A stretch of 64,000 bases of DNA from Clostridium vitabionis (GCF_015351765.1 NZ_JADKQA010000001.1:814394-878393), one strand, 5' to 3'; shown: positions 52,401 through 61,700, numbered from the stretch's first letter. Notes: generated by a model from the letters alone, not told the origin. Translations and numbers: made by a program.

Positions 52401-52411
52401 CGCGTCCCCTT

Positions 52412-52927
52412 TTACAGATCCAACAGCCCGGGGAGGATGTGCACCGTGATCCTCCCGGCTTCCGGATCAACCTCCTTCACGCACTCCTCCGTCACCGGAA
52501 AGAGATGGTCCCGATGGTCAGTGTCCGATTTCACGACGTAGACGTCGTTGGCCCCGGTCTGCAGGACATCCGAGAGCACGCCGAACTTCTCCCCCTCATC
52601 GGTCCAGACCTCCAGGCCGGCCAGGTCGCCGATAAAGTACTCGCCGTCCGCAAGGGGAATGGCTTTCTCCCTCGGGATCATGAGCTCCGCCCCGTGAAGG
52701 ACCTCGGAATCATTGCGGGAATCGATGCCGCCGAGCTTCAGAATCACCATGTTTTTAAAGTACCGGACATTCTCCACCGGAAGTGTCCGGCGGCTGCCCT
52801 TGTGGACGAGGATCACCTCATCGAGATCCTCAAATCGAGCCGGCTCGTCCGTGGTGGGATAAACGTTGAGTTCCCCCTTCAGGCCGTGGGCGGAGGCCAC
52901 AACGCCGACGCGCAGATAATCCAGCAT
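52412..52927 (-). CDS. rimM: Ribosome maturation factor RimM
   Basis: A 171-residue protein with the N-terminal barrel (LRVGVVASAHGLKGELNVYPTTD) and the C-terminal PRC-barrel domain (EYFIGDLAGLEVWTDEGEKFGVLSDV). It helps mature the head of the 30S subunit through uS19. The start at 52927 is preceded by GGGAG. It lies between khpA (67 bases) and trmD. Confidence 0.95.
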   Translation of the reverse strand: MLDYLRVGVVASAHGLKGELNVYPTTDEPARFEDLDEVILVHKGSRRTLPVENVRYFKNMVILKLGGIDSRNDSEVLHGAELMIPREKAIPLADGEYFIGDLAGLEVWTDEGEKFGVLSDVLQTGANDVYVVKSDTDHRDHLFPVTEECVKEVDPEAGRITVHILPGLLDL

Positions 52928-52994
52928 AATCTCTCCCTTCACAGCTGTCGCCTGTACAAAAAACCGACGGAAGAATCCGCCGGCTTACCATTTC

Positions 52995-53225
52995 TCAGTC
53001 CTCAATATCGACCGTGACTTTTTTGTCACTGCCCGATGACGCAGCCTTGACCACCGTGCGAATCGCCCTGGCAATCCTTCCCTGCCTGCCGATGACCTTG
53101 CCCATATCGGAAGGCGCCACACGGAGAGAAACAACAATCTCCTGCTCTTTCTCCGTCTCCGTAACCACGACATCATCCGGGCTGTCAACAAGAGCTTTGG
53201 CAATAACCTCGACAAGCTCCTTCAT
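52995..53225 (-). CDS. khpA: KH-domain RNA-binding protein KhpA
   Basis: A 76-residue single KH domain with the GxxG loop in MGKVIGRQGRIARAIRTVV. KhpA binds RNA and, with KhpB, affects cell-size and division mRNA in Firmicutes. The start at 53225 (MKELVEVIAKALV) has an AAGGAGGG site upstream, which excludes the longer open frame. It is between rpsP and rimM, the standard order. Confidence 0.95.
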   Translation of the reverse strand: MKELVEVIAKALVDSPDDVVVTETEKEQEIVVSLRVAPSDMGKVIGRQGRIARAIRTVVKAASSGSDKKVTVDIED

Positions 53226-53251
53226 ATAGCCCTCCTTAAACTGACGTCCTG

Positions 53252-53491
53252 TTACTGGATTCCCGCCTGTTTTAAGAGCTTGGCAACGGTCTCGGTCGGC
53301 TGTGCGCCGTTCGCAAGCCACTTCTTCGCGGCCTCCTCGTTGAACTTCACTGTTCCCGGATCGGTGTTCGGATCGTAGCTGCCGACTTCCTCGATAAATC
53401 TTCCGTTTCTCGGATAACGGGAATCCGCAACAACGATGCGGTAATACGGAGCCTTCTTCATACCGATTCTCTTCAGTCTCATCTTAACCAT
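53252..53491 (-). CDS. rpsP: 30S ribosomal protein S16
   Basis: A 79-residue bS16 with [30 protein letters not shown] at the N-terminus and the conserved GSYDPNT segment. It is close to the minimum length for the family. It follows ffh after 137 bases; the gap has no clear terminator and holds an ATGGTG-A-CACCAT palindrome near 53612. Confidence 0.97.
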   Translation of the reverse strand: MVKMRLKRIGMKKAPYYRIVVADSRYPRNGRFIEEVGSYDPNTDPGTVKFNEEAAKKWLANGAQPTETVAKLLKQAGIQ

Positions 53492-53628
53492 GGTTCAATT
53501 TCCTCCTGAACAATTGAAAATTATGAATGTTTTGGTAACTATACCGGGTTTTGCCGGTCATCTTGTGCCGCACCGGACAGTTATCTATGATAGAACACCG
53601 ATTTCCTGGGAAATGGTGACACCATCTG

Positions 53629-55017
53629 TCAGAATTTCATGCCTTTCTTTCCGAAAAGCCCGCCGAGGCCGCCCATGCCGCCAAATCCGGGCATGCCGCC
53701 GCGGCGTCCGCCTTTCCCCATCATCGCGGGGAACTGCTTCATCATCTTCCGCATCTCGCCGAACTGCTTGACCAGGCGGTTCACTTCGGCCATGTCAACA
53801 CCTGCCCCCTTCGCGATGCGCTGCTTCCGGGACAGGTTGATCAGGTCCGGGCGGCTTCTCTCCTCCTTTGTCATCGAGAGGATGATCGCCTCAACTTTCG
53901 CGAGATTCTTCTCATTTTCCTCCAGATCCAGATTTTTCAGCTGGCCCATGCCGGGCAGCATCCCCAGGAGGCTGGACATCCCGCCCATCTTCTTGATCTG
54001 GTGCATCTGGTCGAGGAAGTCGTTATAGTCGAACTCCGCCTTGCGGAGCTTGCCCGCCATCTCCCTGGCCTTCTCCTCATCGACCACCGCGGTGGCTTTG
54101 TCGATCAGGGTGAGCACATCGCCCATGCCGAGAATCCGCGACGCCATGCGGTCCGGATAGAACTGCTGGAGGTCATCAAGCTTCTCGCCCATGCCGACAT
54201 AGAGGATCGGCTTTCCGGTGACAGCCCGGATGGAAAGCGCCGCGCCGCCTCTCGTATCACTGTCCAGCTTGGTCAGGATCACGCCGTCCACACCGATCTT
54301 CTCATCGAAGGTGCTGGCGACATTGACCGCCTCCTGGCCGGTCATGGAATCGACGACCAGGATCGTCTGGTCGACGTGGACGGCCTTCTTGATCTCCTGG
54401 AGTTCCGCCATCATCGCCTCATCGATCTGGAGACGGCCCGCGGTATCCAGGATCACCAGGTTGTTCGCGTTCTTCTCCGCGTGCTCCATGGCTGCCTTCG
54501 CGATATCCACAGGGCTCATCGACGTTCCGACCGAAAAGACGGGAACGCCGACCTTTTCCCCGTTCCGCTGCAGCTGCTCGATGGCCGCCGGCCGGTAAAT
54601 GTCTCCGGCAACCAGGAGCGGCCGCCTTCCCTTCGCCTTGAACTTTCCAGCGAGCTTCGCCGCGGTTGTGGTCTTGCCGGCGCCCTGGAGGCCGATCATC
54701 ATGATGACCGTGATCTCATTCGCGGGCTTCAGCGCAATCTCCGTCGTCTCGGAGCCCATCATCGAGACCAGCTCCTCGTTGACGATCTTGATGACCATCT
54801 GTCCGGGATTCAGGCCGTTCAGCACATCCTGCCCGATCGCGCGCTCCTGTACCTTCTTATTAAAATCGCGGACAACCTTGAAGTTGACGTCTGCCTCAAG
54901 GAGCGCCATCTTCACTTCCCGGAGTGCCGCCTTGACGTCCGCCTCGCTGAGGCGTCCCTTCCCGGTCAGATTCCGGAAAACATTCTGCAGCTTTTCCGCA
55001 AGACTCTCAAATGCCAT
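53629..55017 (-). CDS. ffh: Signal recognition particle protein Ffh
   Basis: A 462-residue SRP54 homologue. The NG domain has GLQGAGKTTTAAKLA, DTAGR and TKLDSDTRGG; the M domain (about 300-462) is methionine and glycine rich and binds 4.5S RNA and signal peptides. The tail is Gly/Met-rich (MGKGGRRGGMPGFGGM). It targets membrane and exported proteins to the translocon. It follows the ylxM gene by 12 bases. Confidence 0.97.
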   Translation of the reverse strand: MAFESLAEKLQNVFRNLTGKGRLSEADVKAALREVKMALLEADVNFKVVRDFNKKVQERAIGQDVLNGLNPGQMVIKIVNEELVSMMGSETTEIALKPANEITVIMMIGLQGAGKTTTAAKLAGKFKAKGRRPLLVAGDIYRPAAIEQLQRNGEKVGVPVFSVGTSMSPVDIAKAAMEHAEKNANNLVILDTAGRLQIDEAMMAELQEIKKAVHVDQTILVVDSMTGQEAVNVASTFDEKIGVDGVILTKLDSDTRGGAALSIRAVTGKPILYVGMGEKLDDLQQFYPDRMASRILGMGDVLTLIDKATAVVDEEKAREMAGKLRKAEFDYNDFLDQMHQIKKMGGMSSLLGMLPGMGQLKNLDLEENEKNLAKVEAIILSMTKEERSRPDLINLSRKQRIAKGAGVDMAEVNRLVKQFGEMRKMMKQFPAMMGKGGRRGGMPGFGGMGGLGGLFGKKGMKF

Positions 55018-55029
55018 GCAAATCCTCCG

Positions 55030-55380
55030 TTATCCTTCGTCAAGAATTCGGCCGGCCAGGCGGCCGATCTCCTCCGCGAGAGAGGCATCGCCGGTCTCGC
55101 TGATCTGCCGGGCGAGATTTCCGATCTCTTCCGTGAGTTCCCGGGTCCGCCGGAATTTCGCGACAAGCCCGAGCTTATCCTCATAGTCCTGAAGGATGCG
55201 GTCGCAGCGCCGGATGAGATCATGCACTGCCTGCCGGGTCACCCCCTGTTCCTCCGCAATCTCCGCGAGGGACATATCATTCAAGACGACATCCTCGTAG
55301 ACCGCCCGCTGATGCGCGGTCAGGAGCTGTCCGTAGAAATCATAGAGGATTCCCTGCTTCACAATCTTCTCCAAGTTCAT
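55030..55380 (-). CDS. ylxM: YlxM-type DNA-binding protein (UPF0122)
   Basis: A 116-residue protein with a sigma-70 region 4-like helix-turn-helix: MSLAEIAEEQGVTRQAVHDLIRR. UPF0122 proteins are found next to ffh and modulate the SRP pathway in Streptococcus. The start at 55380 (MNLEKIVKQ) is at the normal N-terminus. It begins the ffh-rpsP-khpA-rimM-trmD-rplS block. Confidence 0.94.
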   Translation of the reverse strand: MNLEKIVKQGILYDFYGQLLTAHQRAVYEDVVLNDMSLAEIAEEQGVTRQAVHDLIRRCDRILQDYEDKLGLVAKFRRTRELTEEIGNLARQISETGDASLAEEIGRLAGRILDEG

Positions 55381-55460
55381 CACCCTGGCTATGGTACAAC
55401 AGCCGGAGGAAGCTGTCAAGCATTTTTTCTTTACACCTCACCCGGCGCTCAAAAAAATAT

Positions 55461-55538
55461 CACTGTTCAGCCCCCGCATCTCGCGAAGCTTTGCTTCGCT
55501 CGATGTGGGGGGGCCGAGCGCCTGCGGCGCTTGGCTGC
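55461..55538 (+). repeat. Dispersed palindromic element, copy C
   Basis: After CACTGTTCAG it has CCCCCGCATC..GCGAAGC-TTT-GCTTCGC..GATGTGGGGG, a long imperfect hairpin, and CCGAGCGCCTGCGGCGCTTGGCTGC, which matches copy A. It lies in the 312-base gap between ylxM and codY. Confidence 0.82.
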
Positions 55539-55604
55539 ATGCTGGGGGATAACCCGCAAAACTGCCTGCAAGCAGTCGTTTTGCGGGTTATCCCCCAGCA
55601 TGCA
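55536..55604. repeat. 27-bp perfect inverted repeat next to palindromic copy C
   Basis: Arms 55536-55562 and 55578-55604 (TGCATGCTGGGGGATAACCC... and its exact complement) pair over 27 bp without mismatch around a 15-base loop that can itself fold (ACTGC/GCAGT). It begins where copy C ends and runs toward the codY terminator. Confidence 0.9.
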
Positions 55605-55616
55605 CTGACCAGTAAC

Positions 55617-55650
55617 AAAAAAATCCCCGCGGCTCTTCACCGCAGGGATC
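55617..55650 (-). terminator. Terminator of codY
   Basis: On the minus strand ATCCCTGCGG and CCGCGGGGAT pair around a TGAAGAG loop and are followed by TTTTTTTG, 43 bases after the codY stop. Confidence 0.88.
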
Positions 55651-55692
55651 TGGCGGAGGTTTCCCCTCCGGCCCTGATCGCTTTCTCTCTGC

Positions 55693-56472
55693 TCACTTCT
55701 TCTCCGTGTTCATGGCCTTCAGCTCGTCGAACACCGCATCATTCAGAACCTTGATGTATGTGCCCTTCATGCCGGAAGACCGCGACTCAATGACCCCGGC
55801 GCTCTCAAACTTTCTGAGCGCGTTCACGATCACGGAGCGGGTGATGCCGACGCGGTCGGCAATTTTGCTCGCCACGAGGATGCCCTCGGAGCCGTTGAGC
55901 TCCTCAAAGATGTGCTGGATCGCCTCCAGCTCGGAGAAGGAGAGCGTGCTGATCGCGGATTTGACAATCTGGATCTTCCTGGTCTCCTCCGCATTCTCCT
56001 CATTGACGGACCTCATCATCTCCAGGCCGACAACCGTTGTCCCATACTCACTCAGGATAATATCGTCGATGTCATACTGGGCGCCCGACTTATAGATAAA
56101 CAGGGTACCAAGCCGCTCACTGGAGATATCGATGGGCGTGATGATCGCCTGATAGCGCTCAACATCCTCCTCATCGAAGCCGAGTGTCTCCAGGTTGACA
56201 TTCTCCTTCGTGGACAGAACGCTTAAAAGCCTCTCGTTCAGCTTATGGTCGATGAATCCGCCCACCTGGTCATCAATGAGTTCATGGATCTCCTCAATTC
56301 CGGGATGGCCAGCGACACCCAGCACCTTGCCCTTGCGGCTGATCACCAGGATATTCGATTCCAGGATGCCGCTGAGCACCTCGCAGATGTCGTTAAACAC
56401 AACCTTATGAGAATGATTATTGTGCAGCAACTTGTTAATCTGACGTGTCTTGTCCAGAAGTTCTACGCCCAC
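55693..56472 (-). CDS. codY: GTP-sensing transcriptional pleiotropic repressor CodY
   Basis: A 259-residue global regulator. The GAF-like N-terminal domain (ELLDKTRQINKLLHNN...FNDICEVLSGILESN) binds branched-chain amino acids and GTP. The C-terminal winged HTH (VASKIADRVGITRSVIVNALRKFESAGV) is the DNA-binding part. It represses amino-acid and peptide uptake genes in rich conditions, so the peptide transporter at 10-17 kb is a candidate target. It has a consensus promoter and its own terminator. Confidence 0.97.
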   Translation of the reverse strand: MGVELLDKTRQINKLLHNNHSHKVVFNDICEVLSGILESNILVISRKGKVLGVAGHPGIEEIHELIDDQVGGFIDHKLNERLLSVLSTKENVNLETLGFDEEDVERYQAIITPIDISSERLGTLFIYKSGAQYDIDDIILSEYGTTVVGLEMMRSVNEENAEETRKIQIVKSAISTLSFSELEAIQHIFEELNGSEGILVASKIADRVGITRSVIVNALRKFESAGVIESRSSGMKGTYIKVLNDAVFDELKAMNTEKK

Positions 56473-56546
56473 TGCCTTTACCTCCTTGAAATTGCCAAAT
56501 GATTAGTCCCGAAAGGCATAACTAGAGTTTGTCCTTCTTCATTTGA

Positions 56547-56575
56547 ATTGTATCACACTTTATCATTAAGTTCAA
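56547..56575 (-). promoter_or_regulatory. Promoter of codY
   Basis: TTGAAC (56575-56570) and TACAAT (56552-56547) are spaced 17 bp on the minus strand. The rest of this 211-base AT-rich gap holds a 9-bp inverted repeat, AACTGTTTG (56612-56620) and CAAACAGTT (56653-56661), after the topA stop. Confidence 0.8.
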
Positions 56576-56683
56576 CAGATTTCTGTCTTCTTTGAAAGCA
56601 CAAAATAATTAAACTGTTTGCCATAATCTTCGACAAATCAACACTATGATGACAAACAGTTAAAGTTTTGTGAATGTATAAAC

Positions 56684-58783
56684 TTAATCACTTTCATTGA
56701 CGTCGGAGCGAATTGTGTTCATTTTGACAAAACCGCATTCTTTGTTGGAGCAGAGGAGCTTATTGCCCTTTTCGACCATATAGCTTCCGCATTTCGGGCA
56801 TTTCTCCACGGACGGCTTTGCCCAGCTCATGAAATCACAGTCCGGATAGCCGGAGCAGCCGTAATATATCCTGCCCTTCTTGGATTTCCGGATCACAAGA
56901 TCCTTCCCGCACTTCGGGCACGGGACGCCGATCTTCTCGAGATATGGCTTGGTGTTTCTGCACTCCGGGAAGCCCGGGCACGCGAGGAACTTCCCATGCG
57001 GCCCGTATTTGATCACCATTTTCCTGCCGCAGAGTTCGCAGACCACATCGGTCTCCTCGTCGGCGATCTTCACCGATTCCAGTTCCTTCTCCGCCCGCTG
57101 GACCGCGGCGTTCAGGTCAGGATAGAAATTCTCGATGACCGTCTTCCAGCGGACTTCCCCCTCGCCGATCCGGTCGAGCAGGTATTCGACGTTTGCCGTG
57201 AATTTTGTATCGACAATGGTCGGAAATTCCCTGACCATGATCTTATTGACCACATCGCCGAGCTCGGTGACAAAGAGATTTTTCTTTTCCTTCACCACGT
57301 AGCGCCGGTTGAGGATCGTCGTGATGGTCGGCGCGTATGTGCTCGGACGGCCGATGCCCTCCTCCTCAAGAGCCCGGACCAGGCTGGCCTCGGTAAAGTG
57401 TGCCGGCGGCTGGGTAAAATGCTGTTCCCCCTCGAGAGATTTCACGGTGAGGCTCATCCCTTTTTCCAGCTTCTGGGTGAGCTCATTTTTCTCTTCCTTC
57501 TCGCTGTCGATGGTGTAGACCGAGAGAAAGCCGTCAAAAGCCAGCCGGGAGGCGGACAGGGAAAAGATATGCCGCCCCGCGCTGATCTTAACCTGGGTCG
57601 TCTCATATTTCGCGGGCTTCATCCGGCTCGCCGTGAACCGGTTCCAGATCAGCTGGTAGAGACGGTACTGGTCGCGCTGGAGCGAGGCCTTCACCATCGC
57701 GGGGGTCAGCGTGATATCCACAGGCCGGATTGCCTCGTGGGCATCCTGGATTTTTACATCATTTTTCTTTGCCGCCACATGATCGCCGATATAGCCTTCA
57801 CCGAAATTCTCCGTGATATAGCTGTGCGCCGCGGCATCCGCCTCGGCAGAGATTCTCGTGGAATCCGTCCGGAGGTAGGTGATGAGGGCGATGGTACCGT
57901 GTCCGGCAACCTCGACGCCCTCGTAGAGCTGCTGGGCAAGACGCATCGTCTTTGAGGTGGAGAAATTGAGGCTTGAGGCGGCCACCTGCTGCAGCGTGCT
58001 CGTCGTGAACGGGAGCGGCTGTTTTTTGATCCGCTCGCCGTTCTTGACCTCGGTGACGGTGAAGGAAGCGCCGCGAAGCTCCGCCTTCACCGCCTCCACT
58101 TCACCGGCGCTCTGAAGAACCGCCTTCTTCCCATCCGCCCCGTAATAATGCGCGGCGCAGGTCCTCCGGGACCCCGGCGGCATAAGCAGGGCATCAAGGC
58201 TCCAGTATTCCTCCGGAATGAAGGAATTGATCTCGTTCTCCCTGTCGCAGATCATCCGCAGGGCAACCGACTGCACGCGCCCGGCCGAAAGGCCGCGCTT
58301 CACCTTAGCCCAGAGAAGCGGGCTGATCAGGTAGCCTACCAGGCGGTCCAGCACGCGCCTTGCCTGCTGGGCGTCCACCAGGTTCATATCGATCTGCCGC
58401 GGATTCTTGAGAGAAGCCTTGACCGCGTTCTTCGTGATCTCATTGAAGGTGATCCGCATCACCTTCTTGTCTGACAGCTCGTCCAGGCGGAGCGCTTTGG
58501 ACAGATGCCAGGAGATCGCCTCCCCCTCGCGGTCGGGGTCGGTTGCCAGGTAAATGTTGCTGGCCTTCCTGACTTCCTTGCGAAGCCTTGCCAGGGTCTC
58601 TCCCTTCCCCCGGATGGTGATGTACTTCGGCTCGTAGTCATTCTCGAGATCAACACCGAGCTGGCTTTTGGGCAGGTCGCGGACGTGGCCGCCGGAAGCG
58701 TCCACCGTATAGCTGGATCCGAGAAATTTTTTGATAGTTTTGACTTTTGCCGGAGACTCGACGATAACCAGATTATTTGCCAT
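56684..58783 (-). CDS. topA: DNA topoisomerase I
   Basis: A 699-residue type IA topoisomerase. The Toprim domain starts with NLVIVESPAKVKTI and includes DPDREGEAISWHL; the active-site tyrosine is in ITYLRTDSTRIS. After the core come C4 zinc ribbons, seen as CELCGRKM.., CPKCGKDLV.. and CPKCGSYMV... The enzyme relaxes negative supercoils. It lies 3 bases after dprA, the conserved comM-dprA-topA order. Confidence 0.97.
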   Translation of the reverse strand: MANNLVIVESPAKVKTIKKFLGSSYTVDASGGHVRDLPKSQLGVDLENDYEPKYITIRGKGETLARLRKEVRKASNIYLATDPDREGEAISWHLSKALRLDELSDKKVMRITFNEITKNAVKASLKNPRQIDMNLVDAQQARRVLDRLVGYLISPLLWAKVKRGLSAGRVQSVALRMICDRENEINSFIPEEYWSLDALLMPPGSRRTCAAHYYGADGKKAVLQSAGEVEAVKAELRGASFTVTEVKNGERIKKQPLPFTTSTLQQVAASSLNFSTSKTMRLAQQLYEGVEVAGHGTIALITYLRTDSTRISAEADAAAHSYITENFGEGYIGDHVAAKKNDVKIQDAHEAIRPVDITLTPAMVKASLQRDQYRLYQLIWNRFTASRMKPAKYETTQVKISAGRHIFSLSASRLAFDGFLSVYTIDSEKEEKNELTQKLEKGMSLTVKSLEGEQHFTQPPAHFTEASLVRALEEEGIGRPSTYAPTITTILNRRYVVKEKKNLFVTELGDVVNKIMVREFPTIVDTKFTANVEYLLDRIGEGEVRWKTVIENFYPDLNAAVQRAEKELESVKIADEETDVVCELCGRKMVIKYGPHGKFLACPGFPECRNTKPYLEKIGVPCPKCGKDLVIRKSKKGRIYYGCSGYPDCDFMSWAKPSVEKCPKCGSYMVEKGNKLLCSNKECGFVKMNTIRSDVNESD

Positions 58784-58786
58784 TCG

Positions 58787-59971
58787 TCAACTTCCTTTTT
58801 GATGATAATGAAGCGGGAGGACAGAATTGTCTCCCGTAAGCGCAATCGCCCGGACATAGTACTGGTTCGAGGACTGGCAGACCAGGCCGAGCTGTTCCAG
58901 CCGGAAGACGGCTTTCAGGCACTCGCCCTGGGATAGCCCGGTTGTATGGATAAGCTCATCCACACTTTTCGGGCGCAAATCGATTGCACTATACACCATT
59001 TTTTCAGGCTTGGCAAGACCGGATGCCGCCTTTTCCTTAAGACTTACGGAATCCGGGCCTTTTGCGCGGGCAATGCCGAAAACATCCAGAATATCCTGAA
59101 ATGACGTGACGATACCCGCACCGACCCGAATCAGCCGGTTCGTCCCCTCGCTGAGCGGGCTCGTCCGGTAGCCAGGAAACGCCATGACCTCCTTTCCCTG
59201 ATCCAGCGCAAGGTCGGCGGTGATCAGCGAGCCGGAGCGCTTTCTCGCCTCAACGACAAGGACGAGGTCGGCAAGGCCGCTGATCAGCCGGTTTCTCACA
59301 GGAAAATGCCAACGGAGAGGCTCCTCGTCCAGCGGATACTCGGAAATCAGCCCTCCGCGGGCAGGGATCCGGCTGTAGAGCTCCCGGTTCTCCCGCGGGT
59401 AACAGATATTGAGCCCGCACCCGAGCACCGCGAAGGTCCTCCCCCCGCTCCTGAGCACCGCCTCCTGGCAGCAGCCGTCAATCCCGAAAGCCATGCCGCT
59501 GACGACCTGGATCCCGTTCTCCGCGAGAAAGCTGCCTACCGCACCGGCCTCCTGGCGCCCGTAAGCGCTCGCCGCCCTCGCCCCGATGACCGCGGCACAG
59601 GGACGCGCCGGATCCGGGAGGCTTCCGCGGACGAACAGCCACGCCGGGGGATCCGGGAGGCGAGCGAGCTTATCCGGGTACTCCGCGCTTCCGGGCAGGA
59701 TCACCCGGATGTCCTGGTTCTCCATCCGCCGGAGAACCCCGGCCTCCTCTTCGTCCGTGACGCGCCTCTCCCGCCATCTGGCGAGGGTCACCGGCGCGTT
59801 CCGGAAGGCACCCGATGCCTCAAGATCCCCCTCCCCGAGCTTTTTCACCCCGGCAAGGCTTCCGGCATACTCCCGGAGCTTCCACGCGGCTGCCGGGCCG
59901 ACAAGCGGCATCATGGAAAGCCACACCGCTGCCCTCTCCTCGTCCGTCCATGTTCTCATAACCGTGCTCAC
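58787..59971 (-). CDS. dprA: DNA-processing protein DprA
   Basis: A 394-residue protein: an N-terminal SAM-like region (1-95), a Rossmann domain with AVIGARAASAYGRQEAGAV and GIDGCCQEAVLRSGGRTFAVLGCGLNICYP, and a C-terminal winged-helix-like domain (about 320-385). DprA loads RecA onto incoming DNA in transformation. The GTG start overlaps the comM stop (GTGA). The C-terminal domain looks complete. Confidence 0.95.
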   Translation of the reverse strand: MSTVMRTWTDEERAAVWLSMMPLVGPAAAWKLREYAGSLAGVKKLGEGDLEASGAFRNAPVTLARWRERRVTDEEEAGVLRRMENQDIRVILPGSAEYPDKLARLPDPPAWLFVRGSLPDPARPCAAVIGARAASAYGRQEAGAVGSFLAENGIQVVSGMAFGIDGCCQEAVLRSGGRTFAVLGCGLNICYPRENRELYSRIPARGGLISEYPLDEEPLRWHFPVRNRLISGLADLVLVVEARKRSGSLITADLALDQGKEVMAFPGYRTSPLSEGTNRLIRVGAGIVTSFQDILDVFGIARAKGPDSVSLKEKAASGLAKPEKMVYSAIDLRPKSVDELIHTTGLSQGECLKAVFRLEQLGLVCQSSNQYYVRAIALTGDNSVLPLHYHQKGS

Positions 59972-61503
59972 CCCTTTCCCCAGTACGTCTTGAGAAAACT
60001 GCGGAAAGCCCTTGCCGTCAGCAGCTCCTCCGCCCCAATGTCCTTCTTCTCCCGGAGATCCGCGAGCGTCCGAGCGACTTTCAGGAGCTTCTCCGCCCCG
60101 CGGCCGCTCAGCTCATCCTTCCGGATCATCTCCCGGTAGAGCGCTTCCGACGCGGGATCCAGCCGGCAGAAGCGGTCAAGATCCCGCGCGCGCATTTCCC
60201 CATTAAAATGAATATTCTCCCCGCGGAACCGCTCCCGCTCGATCTGGCAGGCCGCGAGGACCCGCTCCCGCATCGCCCTCGAGCTCTCCCCGGGCGTCCG
60301 CCTTCCCGGCGCCGGGATCTCCTGGCGGGGGACCTCCACGCCGATGTCGATCCGGTCAAGAAACGGGCCGGAAATCCGCCCAAGATAGCTTCTCCGCTGG
60401 ACAGGCGTGCAGCGACACCGGACGAGATCCGGATAATACCCGCACCGGCACGGGTTCATCGCGCAGGCAAGGAGGACATCCGCCGGATAATCTTCCTGGT
60501 AGGAAAGCCGGGAAATGGTGAGTTTCCGGCTCTCCAGCGCCTGCCGGAGCATATCCAGGATGCCCGGGCGGAATTCCGGGAGTTCGTCGAGAAAGAGAAC
60601 GCCGCCGGACGCCAGGGACAGTTCCCCGGGCAGCGCGCGCATGCCGCCGCCGATCAGGGCGGGCGCAGTGACCGAATGGTGCGGTGACCGGAAAGGCCTT
60701 CGCCGGATCAGCGGATTTCCCGGATCCAGGAGGCCGCAGATGCTGTAAATCCTGGTGACCGCCAGGCTCTCCTCCGGGTCCAGCGGCGGGAGGATAGAGG
60801 GCAGCCGGCTTGCTGCCATGGTCTTTCCCGTTCCCGCCGGCCCGATATAGAGGATGTGGTGCTTCCCGGCGGCGGCTGCCTCGGAAGCCAGCCTGACCAT
60901 CGGGAGGCCAAAGAGATCCGCGAAGTCCGGGCCGCCCTCATCCTCGGGCGGGAGAAAGGCCGCAGGGTCAAATTCGGCCGGGACGGCCTTCTCCGGATGG
61001 CGGAGGAATTCCATAAGCTCGAGGATGCTGCCGACGCCGACCGCCTCGGCGCCGCGGACGAGCGACGCTTCCGGGAGCATTTCCCGCGGGACAAAGACGC
61101 GGGGCCTCCCCTGCTCAACCGCTGCCGCGACACGGGGGAGCACACCCGGCACCGGTTTCACCTGCCCGTCCAGTCCGAGTTCCCCGATATAGGTATAGCG
61201 CCCCGCTTCCCGCTCGGGAACGAGCGCGAGACAGGCCAGAATTCCCGCGGTGATCGCGAGGTCAAAGGCGGTTCCGGACTTCCGGATGCCCGCCGGAGAC
61301 AGGTTGACCGTGATCTTCTTCGGCGGCAGGGAAATGCCGGAGTTGCGCAGTGCTGTCCTGACGCGCTCCTGCGCCTCGCGCACGGACTCCGCAAGATAGC
61401 CGACGAGGATAAACCCCGGAAGGCCGCCGGAGATATCTGTCTCCACCGTCACCCGGTAGGCATCCGCCCCGCGGATGCCATAGCTCTCCATGTGTGTAAC
61501 CAA
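59968..61503 (-). CDS. comM: ComM/YifB-type AAA+ Mg-chelatase-like ATPase
   Basis: A 511-residue AAA+ helicase-like protein. It has an N-terminal Lon-like domain (GADAYRVTVETDISGGLPGFILVGYLAESVREAQERVR), Walker A GPAGTGKTMAA, Walker B GGVLFLDELPEF and a C-terminal Mg-chelatase domain with cysteines (CAMNPCRCGYYPD). ComM drives branch migration in natural transformation. A TTG at 61503 is four bases from GGAGG, whereas the ATG at 61491 is 16 away, so TTG is preferred. It is coupled to dprA. Confidence 0.93.
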   Translation of the reverse strand: MVTHMESYGIRGADAYRVTVETDISGGLPGFILVGYLAESVREAQERVRTALRNSGISLPPKKITVNLSPAGIRKSGTAFDLAITAGILACLALVPEREAGRYTYIGELGLDGQVKPVPGVLPRVAAAVEQGRPRVFVPREMLPEASLVRGAEAVGVGSILELMEFLRHPEKAVPAEFDPAAFLPPEDEGGPDFADLFGLPMVRLASEAAAAGKHHILYIGPAGTGKTMAASRLPSILPPLDPEESLAVTRIYSICGLLDPGNPLIRRRPFRSPHHSVTAPALIGGGMRALPGELSLASGGVLFLDELPEFRPGILDMLRQALESRKLTISRLSYQEDYPADVLLACAMNPCRCGYYPDLVRCRCTPVQRRSYLGRISGPFLDRIDIGVEVPRQEIPAPGRRTPGESSRAMRERVLAACQIERERFRGENIHFNGEMRARDLDRFCRLDPASEALYREMIRKDELSGRGAEKLLKVARTLADLREKKDIGAEELLTARAFRSFLKTYWGKG

Positions 61504-61613
61504 ATAGCCTCCTTTCCCGTCCTGCAGACGCAGGGCGCGGCAGCACAGCCTTTGCGGCAGAAAGTGAGAATTCGCAGAGAATACTGCTGACACCGGCCCG
61601 GATCGAGCCGAAG

Positions 61614-61638
61614 AAAAAAGATCCCGCGAAGCGGGATC
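61614..61638 (-). terminator. Intrinsic terminator inside the comM leader
   Basis: A perfect 8-bp stem (GATCCCGC-TTC-GCGGGATC) is followed on the minus strand by TTTTTTCTTC. It lies between the promoter at 61672-61700 and the comM start, about 110 bases upstream of the gene. Confidence 0.88.
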
Positions 61639-61671
61639 AGATAAGAATGCCGTACATCCGGCTTTGTTTTT

Positions 61672-61700
61672 ATTTTAGAACATCCCGCGCCGCCCTGCAA
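61672..61700 (-). promoter_or_regulatory. Promoter upstream of the comM leader terminator
   Basis: TTGCAG (61700-61695) and TAAAAT (61677-61672) are spaced 17 bp on the minus strand. A transcript from here would meet the terminator at 61614 after about 50 bases, leaving a short RNA unless read-through occurs. Confidence 0.6.
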
